NCBI GenBank assembly: GCA_964424035.1
Contig: CAYRHB010000054.1
Span: 1-23,341 of the forward strand
Length of the DNA stretch: 23,341 nucleotides
DNA from: Leptolinea sp964424035
GTDB lineage: Bacteria > Chloroflexota > Anaerolineae > Anaerolineales > Anaerolineaceae
Direction: 5' to 3'
Within the stretch, counting starts at the first letter, position 1; every line of letters starts with the position of its first letter. Both the position numbers and the translations under genes were made by a program. Under the pieces are notes generated by a model. It worked only from the letters and a program-made list of their open reading frames with translations. It was not told where the DNA came from and did not search any database. This document shows positions 7,033-14,548 of this stretch, one piece after another.

Positions 7033-8109
7033 ATGTACTTAAAACTGATCAACTGGTTGGCAGGAGATGAAAGCCTGACAGAGATCAACCGGATATTTAA
7101 TGTGGCCTGCACGATCGGCGGGCTATTCAGCTTTCTCTCGGGTATTGAGTGCCTTCTTGTCGGATTGAGCCCGGTACTGGTTGCCAGCAATTTTATATTC
7201 ACGGCCGGATTGGGGATAGCCTATTATTTTTCCCGTACCCGCAAGGATTTTAGGGTCTGGCGGGGTGTCGTCTTATTTATTCTCATCTTCATTTACACAC
7301 CCATTCTCTGGATCTTCAACGGCGGAATCTACAGTGCCACGCCCTACTTCATCCTTCTTTTCATCTCATTTCTCACTATATTAACCATAGCACGAAAAAA
7401 GACCCGGGCCAGCACCATACTACGCCATTCGTCCATAACCATTTTCATCCTGGTTGTAACCGGATTGATCATTCTGGAATTCCAATTCCCGGAGTTGATC
7501 TACCGGTATACCGACCCATTTACTCACATGATTGATGTGATCGTGGGAGTGGTATTCGCCTCCATCGGTAATTACCTGATCCTGATGGCTTTTGTCCACC
7601 TGTATTACCGGCAGCTTGAAAAGGTCGAAGAACTCGCCGTCCGTGATTCGATGACCTGCCTCTATAACCATATCTATGTTGTGAACCGCCTGACAGAAGA
7701 GATCGAAAGGGCTTCACGCTACGGGTCACCCCTGTCCATCATCATCCTGGATATTGACCATTTTAAAAAGATCAATGACACCTTTGGCCACCTGGAAGGG
7801 GATAAAGTGTTGCAGGAAATTTCCCGGATCATCAAGAGCAACTGCCGGTCGATCGATATGATCGGGCGTTATGGAGGTGACGAATTCCTGATCATCCTTC
7901 CTGACACGTCCAAGAATATGGCCGTGGTCATCGGGAACCGTTTGTTGGAAAAGATCCGGGAACTGGCTTCAAATGAAAACATCCCGGTGACCATCAGCGC
8001 CGGGATCGCCCAATTCCATTCAGGGAATACAACTACCAACCTGATCGAAAAAGCCGACCAGAATTTGTACCTGGCAAAAACCTCAGGGCGCGACCAGATA
8101 AAAAGCTGA
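7033..8109 (+). CDS. Membrane-bound diguanylate cyclase (GGDEF)
   Basis: 358-residue protein that should make cyclic di-GMP from two GTP. Six hydrophobic helices lie between residues about 22 and 190, an integral-membrane sensor I cannot assign to a named domain. The GGDEF domain starts near 200. It has DIDHFKKINDTFGH (240-253), an intact GGDEF at 281-285, and RSID (272-275) exactly five residues before it. That is the RxxD inhibitory site, so product feedback is expected. No EAL or HD-GYP domain follows. Start: ATG 7033 has AAGGA seven bases upstream and begins an SDR-like soluble head of about 20 residues; TTG 6958 and ATG 7000 lack good sites. It converges with the tetR gene 20 bases downstream, with no obvious terminator between. 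Confidence 0.93.
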   Translation: MYLKLINWLAGDESLTEINRIFNVACTIGGLFSFLSGIECLLVGLSPVLVASNFIFTAGLGIAYYFSRTRKDFRVWRGVVLFILIFIYTPILWIFNGGIYSATPYFILLFISFLTILTIARKKTRASTILRHSSITIFILVVTGLIILEFQFPELIYRYTDPFTHMIDVIVGVVFASIGNYLILMAFVHLYYRQLEKVEELAVRDSMTCLYNHIYVVNRLTEEIERASRYGSPLSIIILDIDHFKKINDTFGHLEGDKVLQEISRIIKSNCRSIDMIGRYGGDEFLIILPDTSKNMAVVIGNRLLEKIRELASNENIPVTISAGIAQFHSGNTTTNLIEKADQNLYLAKTSGRDQIKS

Positions 8110-8129
8110 CGGTCAACCGGATTTTTGAG

Positions 8130-8747
8130 TTAATAATCACCAGGGATTTCCCGTTCGGTGATGCGGCTCAATGCAAAAACCAGCATCTCGCGGGGTGTCA
8201 TCTGTTCTGTGACTGTGTGTGAGATCTGGCTTTCCAGCAACAGTGAGACAAAACCATGTACCATGCTCCAGACACTGACTGCTACAGCATCGGTCGGTCC
8301 GGGACATAAAATACCGGCAGATTGGCAATCCCGTACAATATCAGCCACAACTTGAAAACTATGTTTGGATACCTCAACAAAATCGGGGTAATCCTTCTCT
8401 TTTTCCACGGCTCCCGAAAAAGTGATCTTAAAATGGGCCGGATCGTCCAGTGCAAACCGGGTATAGACCCAGGCTGCTTCCACCAGCTGCCGCAATGGGT
8501 CATCGCTGAATTCCCGGCGAACGGTTTCCAAATCTCCATACAACTTGCGATATCCCTCTGTGGATATGGCTGCAATTAACGCCTGTTTGTCGGCGAAGTG
8601 CGCGTACGGCGCCGAATGGCTTACACCGGCTCGCAGGGCAACTTTCCGCAGACTTAGTCCGGGCACGCCTTCTTCCGCCAGGATTTCGATCCCAGCTTTG
8701 ATCAGCGCGTTCTTTAGATCGCCATGATGGTATTTTTGCGGGGGCAT
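8130..8747 (-). CDS. TetR-family repressor with WHG-type C-terminal domain
   Basis: 205-residue regulator. Residues about 8-55 form the TetR helix-turn-helix (ILAEEGVPGLSLRKVALRAGVSHSAPYAHFADK region). The ligand-binding half contains W-S-M-V-H-G-F, the motif of the TetR_C_33/WHG domain. It is divergent from the aldolase/aminotransferase/MFS/kinase operon, and two matching palindromes lie between, so it very likely represses that operon and itself, released by a pathway metabolite. Start: ATG 8747 has no Shine-Dalgarno sequence, and the best -10 ends six bases before it, predicting a leaderless message. The ligand is unknown. Confidence 0.92.
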   Translation of the reverse strand: MPPQKYHHGDLKNALIKAGIEILAEEGVPGLSLRKVALRAGVSHSAPYAHFADKQALIAAISTEGYRKLYGDLETVRREFSDDPLRQLVEAAWVYTRFALDDPAHFKITFSGAVEKEKDYPDFVEVSKHSFQVVADIVRDCQSAGILCPGPTDAVAVSVWSMVHGFVSLLLESQISHTVTEQMTPREMLVFALSRITEREIPGDY

Positions 8748-8753
8748 AGGGAT

Positions 8754-8782
8754 ATCGTAGCGGCTAATCTTGACATTGTCAA
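8754..8782 (-). promoter_or_regulatory. tetR promoter, predicted leaderless transcript
   Basis: On the minus strand TTGACA (plus 8777-8782) and TACGAT (plus 8754-8759) are 17 bases apart. Six bases separate the -10 from the ATG at 8747, so transcription would begin at the start codon itself. The -35 is the right half of the first palindrome. Confidence 0.6.
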
Positions 8783-8783
8783 G
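8769..8783. promoter_or_regulatory. TetR operator O1
   Basis: CTTGACA-T-TGTCAAG is a perfect 7-1-7 palindrome. Its two halves are the -35 hexamers of the divergent promoters, TTGACA on each strand, so regulator binding would block both. A 13/15 copy lies exactly 30 bases downstream. Confidence 0.82.
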
Positions 8784-8798
8784 TTAATCGTCTACAAT
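8770..8798 (+). promoter_or_regulatory. Promoter of the aldolase operon
   Basis: TTGACA (8770-8775), a 17-base spacer, and TACAAT (8793-8798). The predicted start near 8805 falls within operator O2, and the leader to the aldolase ATG is about 90 bases. Confidence 0.8.
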
Positions 8799-8813
8799 CT
8801 TTACAGTGTCAAG
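8799..8813. promoter_or_regulatory. TetR operator O2
   Basis: CTTTACAGTGTCAAG matches O1 at 13 of 15 positions and is an imperfect palindrome. Centre-to-centre distance from O1 is 30 bases, about three helical turns, so two dimers would sit on the same DNA face. It directly abuts the plus-strand -10 and covers the predicted transcription start. Confidence 0.75.
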
Positions 8814-8896
8814 TTTATTCCTGTCCAACGGAAAAATAACGACAATCACCTCTTTACATAAACCAATCCATTTCTTGAAGCACCTGTGAGGTTTGA

Positions 8897-9583
8897 ATGC
8901 CTGATTACCTTCCCATCAAGAAAGAGATCGTCTCCACCTGTAAAATCCTGCTCGAAAAAGGGCTGCTGATTGCTACCGGCGGTAATGTTTCCATGCGTAT
9001 CCCTGGTTCAGGATGTTTTGCCGTTACCCCGTCAGATTATGACTATGAAAAAATGACCCCCGGGGATGTTTGCGTCCTGGATTTTGATTTGAACCGGCTG
9101 GAAGGAGTATTGAAACCCTCTGTTGAAGCCGCCATGCACGGAGCCATCTACCAGGCACGGGGTGATGTGAATGCCATCATCCATACCCATCAGGTGTATA
9201 CCAGCGCATTGACCCTGATCAAAGCTCCCATCCCCGAATTGTTTGACGAGCAGGTACGTTTCCTTGGCCGCCGGGTTGAAATCATCCCGTATGCTCCTTC
9301 CGGTACCGGAATGTTGAAGAACCAGGTAGCCAGACATGTCAGAAACCATCACAACGCTTATATGATGCAAAACCACGGGGCACTGGTCTTTGGCGACTCT
9401 ATGGAGCGTGCCCTGAACAACGTGGAAATCCTGGAGAAATGCGCCGAAGCCTATCTGCTGGCGCTGTGTTCCGAACGCAAGGTGAGCAAGATCCCGTTGC
9501 TGGTCCGTGAAGTAGCTTTTTCCAAACTGCGCGGTGATCAGAAAAAGATCGCAGAGTTGTCACAACAATTATTGGAAGAATAA
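8897..9583 (+). CDS. Class II (zinc) aldolase/epimerase-family protein
   Basis: 228-residue member of the class II aldolase/adducin family, related to L-fuculose-1-phosphate aldolase and L-ribulose-5-phosphate 4-epimerase. Active-site features are present in order: GGNVSMR (28-34), TPSDY (44-48), Glu77 in KPSVEAAMH, the zinc ligands His96 and His98 in IIHTHQ, and His160 in MQNHGALVFG. These match Glu73, His92, His94 and His155 of E. coli fuculose-phosphate aldolase, so zinc binding and retro-aldol or epimerase chemistry are credible. First gene of the operon; GTGAGG lies five bases before the ATG, and the aminotransferase starts 20 bases after its stop. Likely splits a phosphorylated ketose-like compound made by the FGGY kinase. 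Substrate not identifiable. Confidence 0.92.
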   Translation: MPDYLPIKKEIVSTCKILLEKGLLIATGGNVSMRIPGSGCFAVTPSDYDYEKMTPGDVCVLDFDLNRLEGVLKPSVEAAMHGAIYQARGDVNAIIHTHQVYTSALTLIKAPIPELFDEQVRFLGRRVEIIPYAPSGTGMLKNQVARHVRNHHNAYMMQNHGALVFGDSMERALNNVEILEKCAEAYLLALCSERKVSKIPLLVREVAFSKLRGDQKKIAELSQQLLEE

Positions 9584-9603
9584 ATTCAATACAGGAGAAC
9601 ACG

Positions 9604-11049
9604 ATGACCGACCAACAATACGCCATCAGCCAGTACCCCGATGTGGATGCTGTTTACGAAAAGCTGAACCGCCTGATCTCCCAGCCGCTTCGTACTGTTC
9701 GCCGGGAGAAAATGCAGGAATACCTGAATTATTTCGAGAATAAATGCCAACGGTCAAAGGAATTAACCGACGAAGCCAAACAATATATCCCCGGTGGTGT
9801 TCAACACAACCTGGCTTTCAATTACCCGTTCCCCATTGCGATAGAAAAAGCTGATGGGGCTTACATGTGGGATGTGGATCAAAACCGGTATATCGACTTT
9901 CTGCAAGCCGGCGGCCCGACCATACTGGGCAGCAATTACGCCCCCGTGCGTGAAAAGGTGCAGGATATGCTGCAATCCTGCGGCCCGGTGACTGGTTTGT
10001 TCCATGAATACGAACTGAAGCTTGCCAGGCTGATCCATGAACACATGCCTGCCATAGAGATGTTCCGCATGCTGGGCTCAGGCACCGAAGGCGTGATGGC
10101 CGCCGTCCGGGCGGCACGTGTTTTCACAAAGAAGAAATTTGTCATTAAAGTGGGCGGCGCGTATCACGGTTGGAGCGATTCGATGCTCTTTGCCCTGCAT
10201 GTCCCGGGGACAGGCCGCCTTGAATCTGCAGGTATTCCGCGTGGCGCCACCTCCTCCACCGAAGAGTTCTTTCCGAACAGTCTGGCCGCCCTCAAACGGC
10301 AGTTGATCATCAATCAGCTTCTGGGGGGTACAGCCGCAGTGATCGTCGAACCGGTTGGACCGGAAAGCGGTACCCGCCCGGTGCCCTATGATTTCAACCG
10401 CAAAGTCCGCGAACTATGTGACGAATTCGGAGCATTGCTCATCTTCGACGAAGTGGTTACCGGTTTCCGTCTTGGCCTGGGTGGGGCGCAGGGATACTTC
10501 GACGTCAAACCCGACCTGACTGTATTCGGTAAATGTGTGACCGGCGGATACCCGATGGCAGGCGGCGTGGGAGGCCGGCGCGATGTGATCATGACCTTTG
10601 CCGCCGGAATCGGTGGTATCGGCAAGAAAGCCTACATCGGCGGGACGCTTTCAGCCAATCCGCTCTCCTGCGTGGCCGGATATTACGCCATCAAGGAAAT
10701 GGAACGTACCAACGCCCCTGTCATTGCAGGAAAAGCCGGAGACCGGCTCACCGCGGGGCTTAATGCCATAATTGAAAAATACGGGCTGCCTTTCGTGGCC
10801 TACAACCAGGGTTCGATCGTACATCTCGAAACCTCCGGCGTGATGCTGCTGGATTTGCGGAACCCGATCCGCCTCGCCAAAGAACTGAAACCCCGCAAGC
10901 ACATGATCGAAGAGATGGGCGCCGCCTATATGGCCAACGGATTGATCACACTGGCCGGTTCGCGCATGTACACATCCATGGCCGACACGGACGAAATTAT
11001 CGACGACTCCCTGCGCCGCTTCGAAAGCGTATTGAGCGAATGTGTATAA
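9604..11049 (+). CDS. Class III aminotransferase, glutamate-1-semialdehyde-aminomutase-like
   Basis: 481-residue fold-type I PLP enzyme. Landmarks are YIPGGVQHN, a DVDQNRYIDF strand, LGSGTEGVMAAVRAAR, GAYHGW, Asp282 in LLIFDEVVTGFR and Lys310 in VFGKCVTGGYP, the expected cofactor lysine. The sequence most resembles glutamate-1-semialdehyde 2,1-aminomutase. Against a tetrapyrrole role, it has about 45 extra N-terminal residues and sits in a sugar-type catabolic operon with no other haem gene. A more likely role is transamination or aminomutation of an amino sugar, amino polyol or similar amine on the way to the kinase/aldolase steps. AGGAGA precedes the ATG. Automatic annotation as hemL would probably mislead. 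Confidence 0.9.
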   Translation: MTDQQYAISQYPDVDAVYEKLNRLISQPLRTVRREKMQEYLNYFENKCQRSKELTDEAKQYIPGGVQHNLAFNYPFPIAIEKADGAYMWDVDQNRYIDFLQAGGPTILGSNYAPVREKVQDMLQSCGPVTGLFHEYELKLARLIHEHMPAIEMFRMLGSGTEGVMAAVRAARVFTKKKFVIKVGGAYHGWSDSMLFALHVPGTGRLESAGIPRGATSSTEEFFPNSLAALKRQLIINQLLGGTAAVIVEPVGPESGTRPVPYDFNRKVRELCDEFGALLIFDEVVTGFRLGLGGAQGYFDVKPDLTVFGKCVTGGYPMAGGVGGRRDVIMTFAAGIGGIGKKAYIGGTLSANPLSCVAGYYAIKEMERTNAPVIAGKAGDRLTAGLNAIIEKYGLPFVAYNQGSIVHLETSGVMLLDLRNPIRLAKELKPRKHMIEEMGAAYMANGLITLAGSRMYTSMADTDEIIDDSLRRFESVLSECV

Positions 11050-11107
11050 ACAGATTTTGCTTTAACTGACATCCGGAAGAACACCCTAACCCCACATGGA
11101 GCATACC

Positions 11108-12322
11108 ATGAGCGAACAGTTCAGGCTTTACCCGTACCGCAAAGTTGTATTGGCCACATTCATGTTCATCAACCTGGCTATCCAAACCCTGTGGATCAGT
11201 TACGCACCCATCACCGGTCCGGCCGCAGCCTTCTATGGTGTGACCGATCTGCAGATTGGTTTGCTGGCCATGTCATTCATGATCGCCTTCATTCCATTGT
11301 CCATTCCCGTCTCCTGGGTGATCGATACCTACGGCTTCCGGGTGGCGGTGAGCATCGGAGCGGTTCTGATGGGTGTGTTTGGCCTGGTGCGTGGTTTTGC
11401 CGGAAGTAGCTACCAGCTCGTGTTGATCTCGACCATCGGGATCGCCATCGCCCAACCGTTCCTTTTGAACGCCTGGACAAAGGTACCGGCCAACTGGTTC
11501 TCCATTGAAGAGCGGGCTACTGCCGTTGGTCTGGTCACCCTGTCCAATCTGGTCGGCACGGCACTGGGTATGGTGCTTCCACCTATTCTTATTGAAAGCA
11601 TCAGTATCCCGAACGTACAATTGATCTTCGGCGGGGTTGCCGCCCTGTCGGCTGTGCTGTTTGTGCTGCTGGCGCGTGAAAATCCACCCACACCACCCTG
11701 TCCTCCGGGGCAGGAAGTACGCGCCCTGATGCTCGACGGTCTGCGTAACGCTTTAAAGAACCGCTATTTCTGGTTGTACCTGGCCGTATCCTTCATCGGA
11801 ATGGGAATCTTCAACGGCATTACGACCTGGGTTGAAAATATCATCCGTCCACGGGGTTTCACCCCCACCGATGCGGGCACACTGGGGGCATTGATGCTGG
11901 TCGGCGGCGTGATCGGTGCTGTGGTTATTCCGCCCTTTTCCGACCGTCAGCACAAACGAAAGAAGTACATCCTGCTCGGGTTCACCGCCGCGATCCCCTT
12001 CCTTGTCGGATTGACCTTCGGTACACAACTCTGGTTATTATTTATCTCGGCTTTCGGGTTGGGCTTCTTCCTCACCAGTGCCATGCCGGTAGGGCTGCAA
12101 TACGCTGCCGAAATCACCCGGCCCACTCCCGAAGGCACATCCAACGGCCTTATCCAACTCTTCGGACAGGCTTCGGTCGTTTTTGTCTACATCATGGAAG
12201 CCGTTAAATCGGCTGACGGCTCATTCACCCCGGCTCTTTTGCTCTCGCTCGGCCTGATTGTGATCGGCTTGATCCTGATCCTGCAATTAAAAGACACTGA
12301 AACCACACTGGAAGAGAACTGA
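11108..12322 (+). CDS. MFS transporter, FLVCR-like
   Basis: 404-residue major facilitator with about 12 membrane helices and a central cytoplasmic loop near residues 200-220. The first half resembles the FLVCR group: LYPYRKVVL start, SMFM-like helix 2 with IPLSIPVSWVIDTYGFR, and the AQPFLLNAWTKVPANWF segment. Eukaryotic FLVCR proteins carry haem, choline or ethanolamine, so a small amine or amino-polyol cargo would suit the adjoining aminotransferase; that link is inference. Start: ATG 11108 has GGAG six bases upstream, while ATG 11096 has none. It begins 58 bases after the aminotransferase and ends 13 bases before the kinase, so it is the uptake component of the operon. Confidence 0.9.
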   Translation: MSEQFRLYPYRKVVLATFMFINLAIQTLWISYAPITGPAAAFYGVTDLQIGLLAMSFMIAFIPLSIPVSWVIDTYGFRVAVSIGAVLMGVFGLVRGFAGSSYQLVLISTIGIAIAQPFLLNAWTKVPANWFSIEERATAVGLVTLSNLVGTALGMVLPPILIESISIPNVQLIFGGVAALSAVLFVLLARENPPTPPCPPGQEVRALMLDGLRNALKNRYFWLYLAVSFIGMGIFNGITTWVENIIRPRGFTPTDAGTLGALMLVGGVIGAVVIPPFSDRQHKRKKYILLGFTAAIPFLVGLTFGTQLWLLFISAFGLGFFLTSAMPVGLQYAAEITRPTPEGTSNGLIQLFGQASVVFVYIMEAVKSADGSFTPALLLSLGLIVIGLILILQLKDTETTLEEN

Positions 12323-12335
12323 ACAGGAAAAGCGC

Positions 12336-13910
12336 ATGACTTCCACCCCCGCCATTCTGGCCATTGACCACGGTACATCCAGCATGAAGGTCGCCCTGAT
12401 CCGGGTGGATGGGCAGGTGCTTGGCTGGGAATGCGAGCCGACCCGCCTGTACCTTACCCCTGACGGTGGTGCCGAGCAATCTCCCGATGAATGGTGGGAC
12501 GCATTTCTGCAGGCCTCACGCCGTTTGCTAACCCGCTTTCCCGATATTGTGCCACAGGTGTGCGCAGTTTGTGCCTCCACACAGGGCGAAGGGACGATCC
12601 CGGTTGACCGCGATGGACGTGCGCTGATGAACTGCATCCTGTGGATGGATATGCGCGGCGCGTCCAACCTGCACCGGCAGTTCCATGGCCTGATCAACCT
12701 GAACCAGGTCAGCCTGTTCAAGACATTACGGTGGGTGAACCGAACGGGCGGATTGCCCTCACTCACCGGCAAGGATCCAGCCGCGCACATGCTGTATATC
12801 CGCGACCGATTCCCGGATATTTACGCGCGCACGTACAAATTCCTGAACGTGCTGGATTATCTGAACCTGCGGCTCACCGGGCGTTTTTGCGCCACCTTCG
12901 ATTCAATCCTCACCTCGTGGGTGACCGATAACCGCGATCCGGACAACATCCACTACGACAGCGATCTGGTGCATGACAGCGGCATTGCAGTGGAAAAATT
13001 CCCCGAGATCGTGCCCTGTACCGCCGTTCTGGGCAACCTGCTGCCGGAAGTGGCATCCGCCCTGGGGCTGCCGAAAGAGACAAAAGTAGTGGCCGGTGCC
13101 ATCGATAACACCGCTGCCGCCATTGGCGCGGGGACGATCAGCGATTACGCCGTGCATATGTATATCGGTACATCCTCCTGGATGGCCGCCCATGTACCCT
13201 ACAAAAAAACGGATATTGCCACCTCCATGGCTTCCGTACCCTGCGCCCTGCCGGGACGTTTCCTGCTGACCGCCCTGCAGGCCACCGCCGGGGGTAACCT
13301 GACCTTCCTGCGGGACAATATCCTGTATCACAAGGATGAATTATTGCAGGAAGAAAACGTGCCGGATATCTTTAAAGTGCTGGATATCATCGCTGACCGC
13401 GTTCCAGCCGGCAGCAATGGAGTGATCTATACTCCCTGGATATGGGGAGAACGCGCGCCGATCGATGACAAAGCCGTGCGCGCTGGTCTATACAATCTAT
13501 CGCTGAACAACACGCGCGAAGATATTATCCGGGCGTTCCTGGAAGGCGTGGCATTCAATACCCGCTGGCTGCTGGACCCGGTCGAGAAATTTATGAAGCA
13601 GAAGGTTCCAGCCATCAATATCGTCGGCGGCGGGGCGCAATCGGATATCTGGTGCCAGATCTTTGCCGATGTGATGAACGTGGAGATCCGGCAGGTGACC
13701 GACCCGGTGTACGCCAACGCGCGCGGCGCTGCCTGGATCGGTGCAGCCGGATTGGGCGAAATCCAATTCTCTGATATTCCGGGGCTGATCGAATTCCGCA
13801 ACCGCTACCTTCCCGGCGCGGGGAACCGGGCTCTGTATGATGACAATTTCAGGATCTTCAAACAGATCTACCGCCAGATGAAGGGCATCTATCATCACCT
13901 GAACCGTTGA
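12336..13910 (+). CDS. FGGY-family carbohydrate kinase (xylulokinase-like)
   Basis: 524-residue sugar kinase with both FGGY domains. It has the N-terminal phosphate loop AIDHGTSSMKV (Asp11), QGEGTIPVD, the WMDMRG substrate segment, the catalytic Asp257 in AGAIDNTAAAIGAG (equivalent to the xylulokinase GxxD base), YIGTSSW for ATP binding, and INIVGGGAQSDIWCQIFADV in the C-terminal domain. It should phosphorylate a polyol, ketose or related alcohol with ATP before the class II aldolase step. Relatives act on many substrates, so none is claimed. Last recognisable gene of the operon, 13 bases after the transporter with AGGAAA as ribosome site. A GNAT gene follows after 40 bases. Confidence 0.93.
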   Translation: MTSTPAILAIDHGTSSMKVALIRVDGQVLGWECEPTRLYLTPDGGAEQSPDEWWDAFLQASRRLLTRFPDIVPQVCAVCASTQGEGTIPVDRDGRALMNCILWMDMRGASNLHRQFHGLINLNQVSLFKTLRWVNRTGGLPSLTGKDPAAHMLYIRDRFPDIYARTYKFLNVLDYLNLRLTGRFCATFDSILTSWVTDNRDPDNIHYDSDLVHDSGIAVEKFPEIVPCTAVLGNLLPEVASALGLPKETKVVAGAIDNTAAAIGAGTISDYAVHMYIGTSSWMAAHVPYKKTDIATSMASVPCALPGRFLLTALQATAGGNLTFLRDNILYHKDELLQEENVPDIFKVLDIIADRVPAGSNGVIYTPWIWGERAPIDDKAVRAGLYNLSLNNTREDIIRAFLEGVAFNTRWLLDPVEKFMKQKVPAINIVGGGAQSDIWCQIFADVMNVEIRQVTDPVYANARGAAWIGAAGLGEIQFSDIPGLIEFRNRYLPGAGNRALYDDNFRIFKQIYRQMKGIYHHLNR

Positions 13911-13924
13911 TCATAGAAAACGGG

Positions 13925-13930
13925 TATGAT
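13925..13930 (+). promoter_or_regulatory. Possible -10 of the GNAT gene
   Basis: TATGAT preceded by CGGG, 20 bases before the start codon. No good -35 is visible because the region upstream is kinase coding sequence. It would allow the acetyltransferase to be expressed apart from the operon. Confidence 0.3.
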
Positions 13931-13950
13931 TGGCGGATAGGGAGACCCCA

Positions 13951-14463
13951 ATGACGCCTGATGATATCCACCGCCTGTCACATCGCCCCGTGCGGGATTC
14001 AGACCTGCCGTTGATCTGCGGTTTTCCGCGGGATGAACAGGAGTTGTTCCTCATTTTCCCGAAGGCGGATTTCCCGCTGACGGCAAACCAGTTGAAAGCC
14101 TCCATCGATGCGCGCTGTGATTCGACCGTCTTCCTGTATGACGGGCAAACAGCCGGTTTTGCCAACCTGTACAAATGCCAGCCCGGCGAGACCTGCTGGA
14201 TCGGCAATGTGATCGTTGACCCGCTCTTGCGCGGCAGGGGGATCGGTACGTACCTGGTTAAAACCATGACCAGCATTGCCGTGGAAAAATACCGGGTGAA
14301 GGCCATGGAACTGTTTTGCATGAGCCATAACATCTCCGGCCTGTTTCTATACCAGCAGCTCGGTTTCAAACCGACGCATATCGAAGAACGCACCGACCAC
14401 CAGGGTAGACGTATTGCCACTATCCACATGGTCTGTGAGATTGCCGGTGTAGACCACACATAA
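13951..14463 (+). CDS. GNAT-family N-acetyltransferase
   Basis: 170-residue acetyl-CoA-dependent N-acetyltransferase. The acetyl-CoA pyrophosphate loop is RGRGIGTYLV, preceded by the beta-4 strand GNVIVDPLL and followed by the LFCMSHNISGLFLYQQLGFKP region, the usual GNAT C-terminal arm. Acceptor amine unknown. Start: ATG 13951 has AGGGAGA upstream; a TTG at 13930 is unlikely. It lies 40 bases after the FGGY kinase. It may modify a substrate of that pathway or simply be an independent gene; the possible separate -10 and the strong promoter after it do not settle this. Confidence 0.88.
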   Translation: MTPDDIHRLSHRPVRDSDLPLICGFPRDEQELFLIFPKADFPLTANQLKASIDARCDSTVFLYDGQTAGFANLYKCQPGETCWIGNVIVDPLLRGRGIGTYLVKTMTSIAVEKYRVKAMELFCMSHNISGLFLYQQLGFKPTHIEERTDHQGRRIATIHMVCEIAGVDHT

Positions 14464-14479
14464 AACCCTGTACTATAAT
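14450..14479 (+). promoter_or_regulatory. Promoter of the DUF4013 gene
   Basis: TATAAT (14474-14479) with TAGACC (14450-14455) 18 bases upstream. The -35 is weak and overlaps the end of the GNAT gene. Distance to the ATG is 69 bases. Confidence 0.5.
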
Positions 14480-14548
14480 GGAAACAGCCGGGGGAATCCT
14501 TTTGATATCTGACACCCGGAACCAATCAAACCATACGGAGAGACCGAC

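Noticed and set aside
8110..8129. Terminator between the GGDEF and tetR genes
   Set aside because: Only a CGGT/ACCG pair with a 2-base loop is present, too small to form a stable hairpin.
9604..11049. Naming the aminotransferase hemL
   Set aside because: Operon context is carbohydrate-like and the N-terminal extension is atypical, so no gene symbol is assigned.
13911..14525. 204-residue minus-strand open frame opposite the GNAT gene
   Set aside because: The plus strand has the GNAT acetyl-CoA loop and a good ribosome site; the antisense frame has no recognisable motif.
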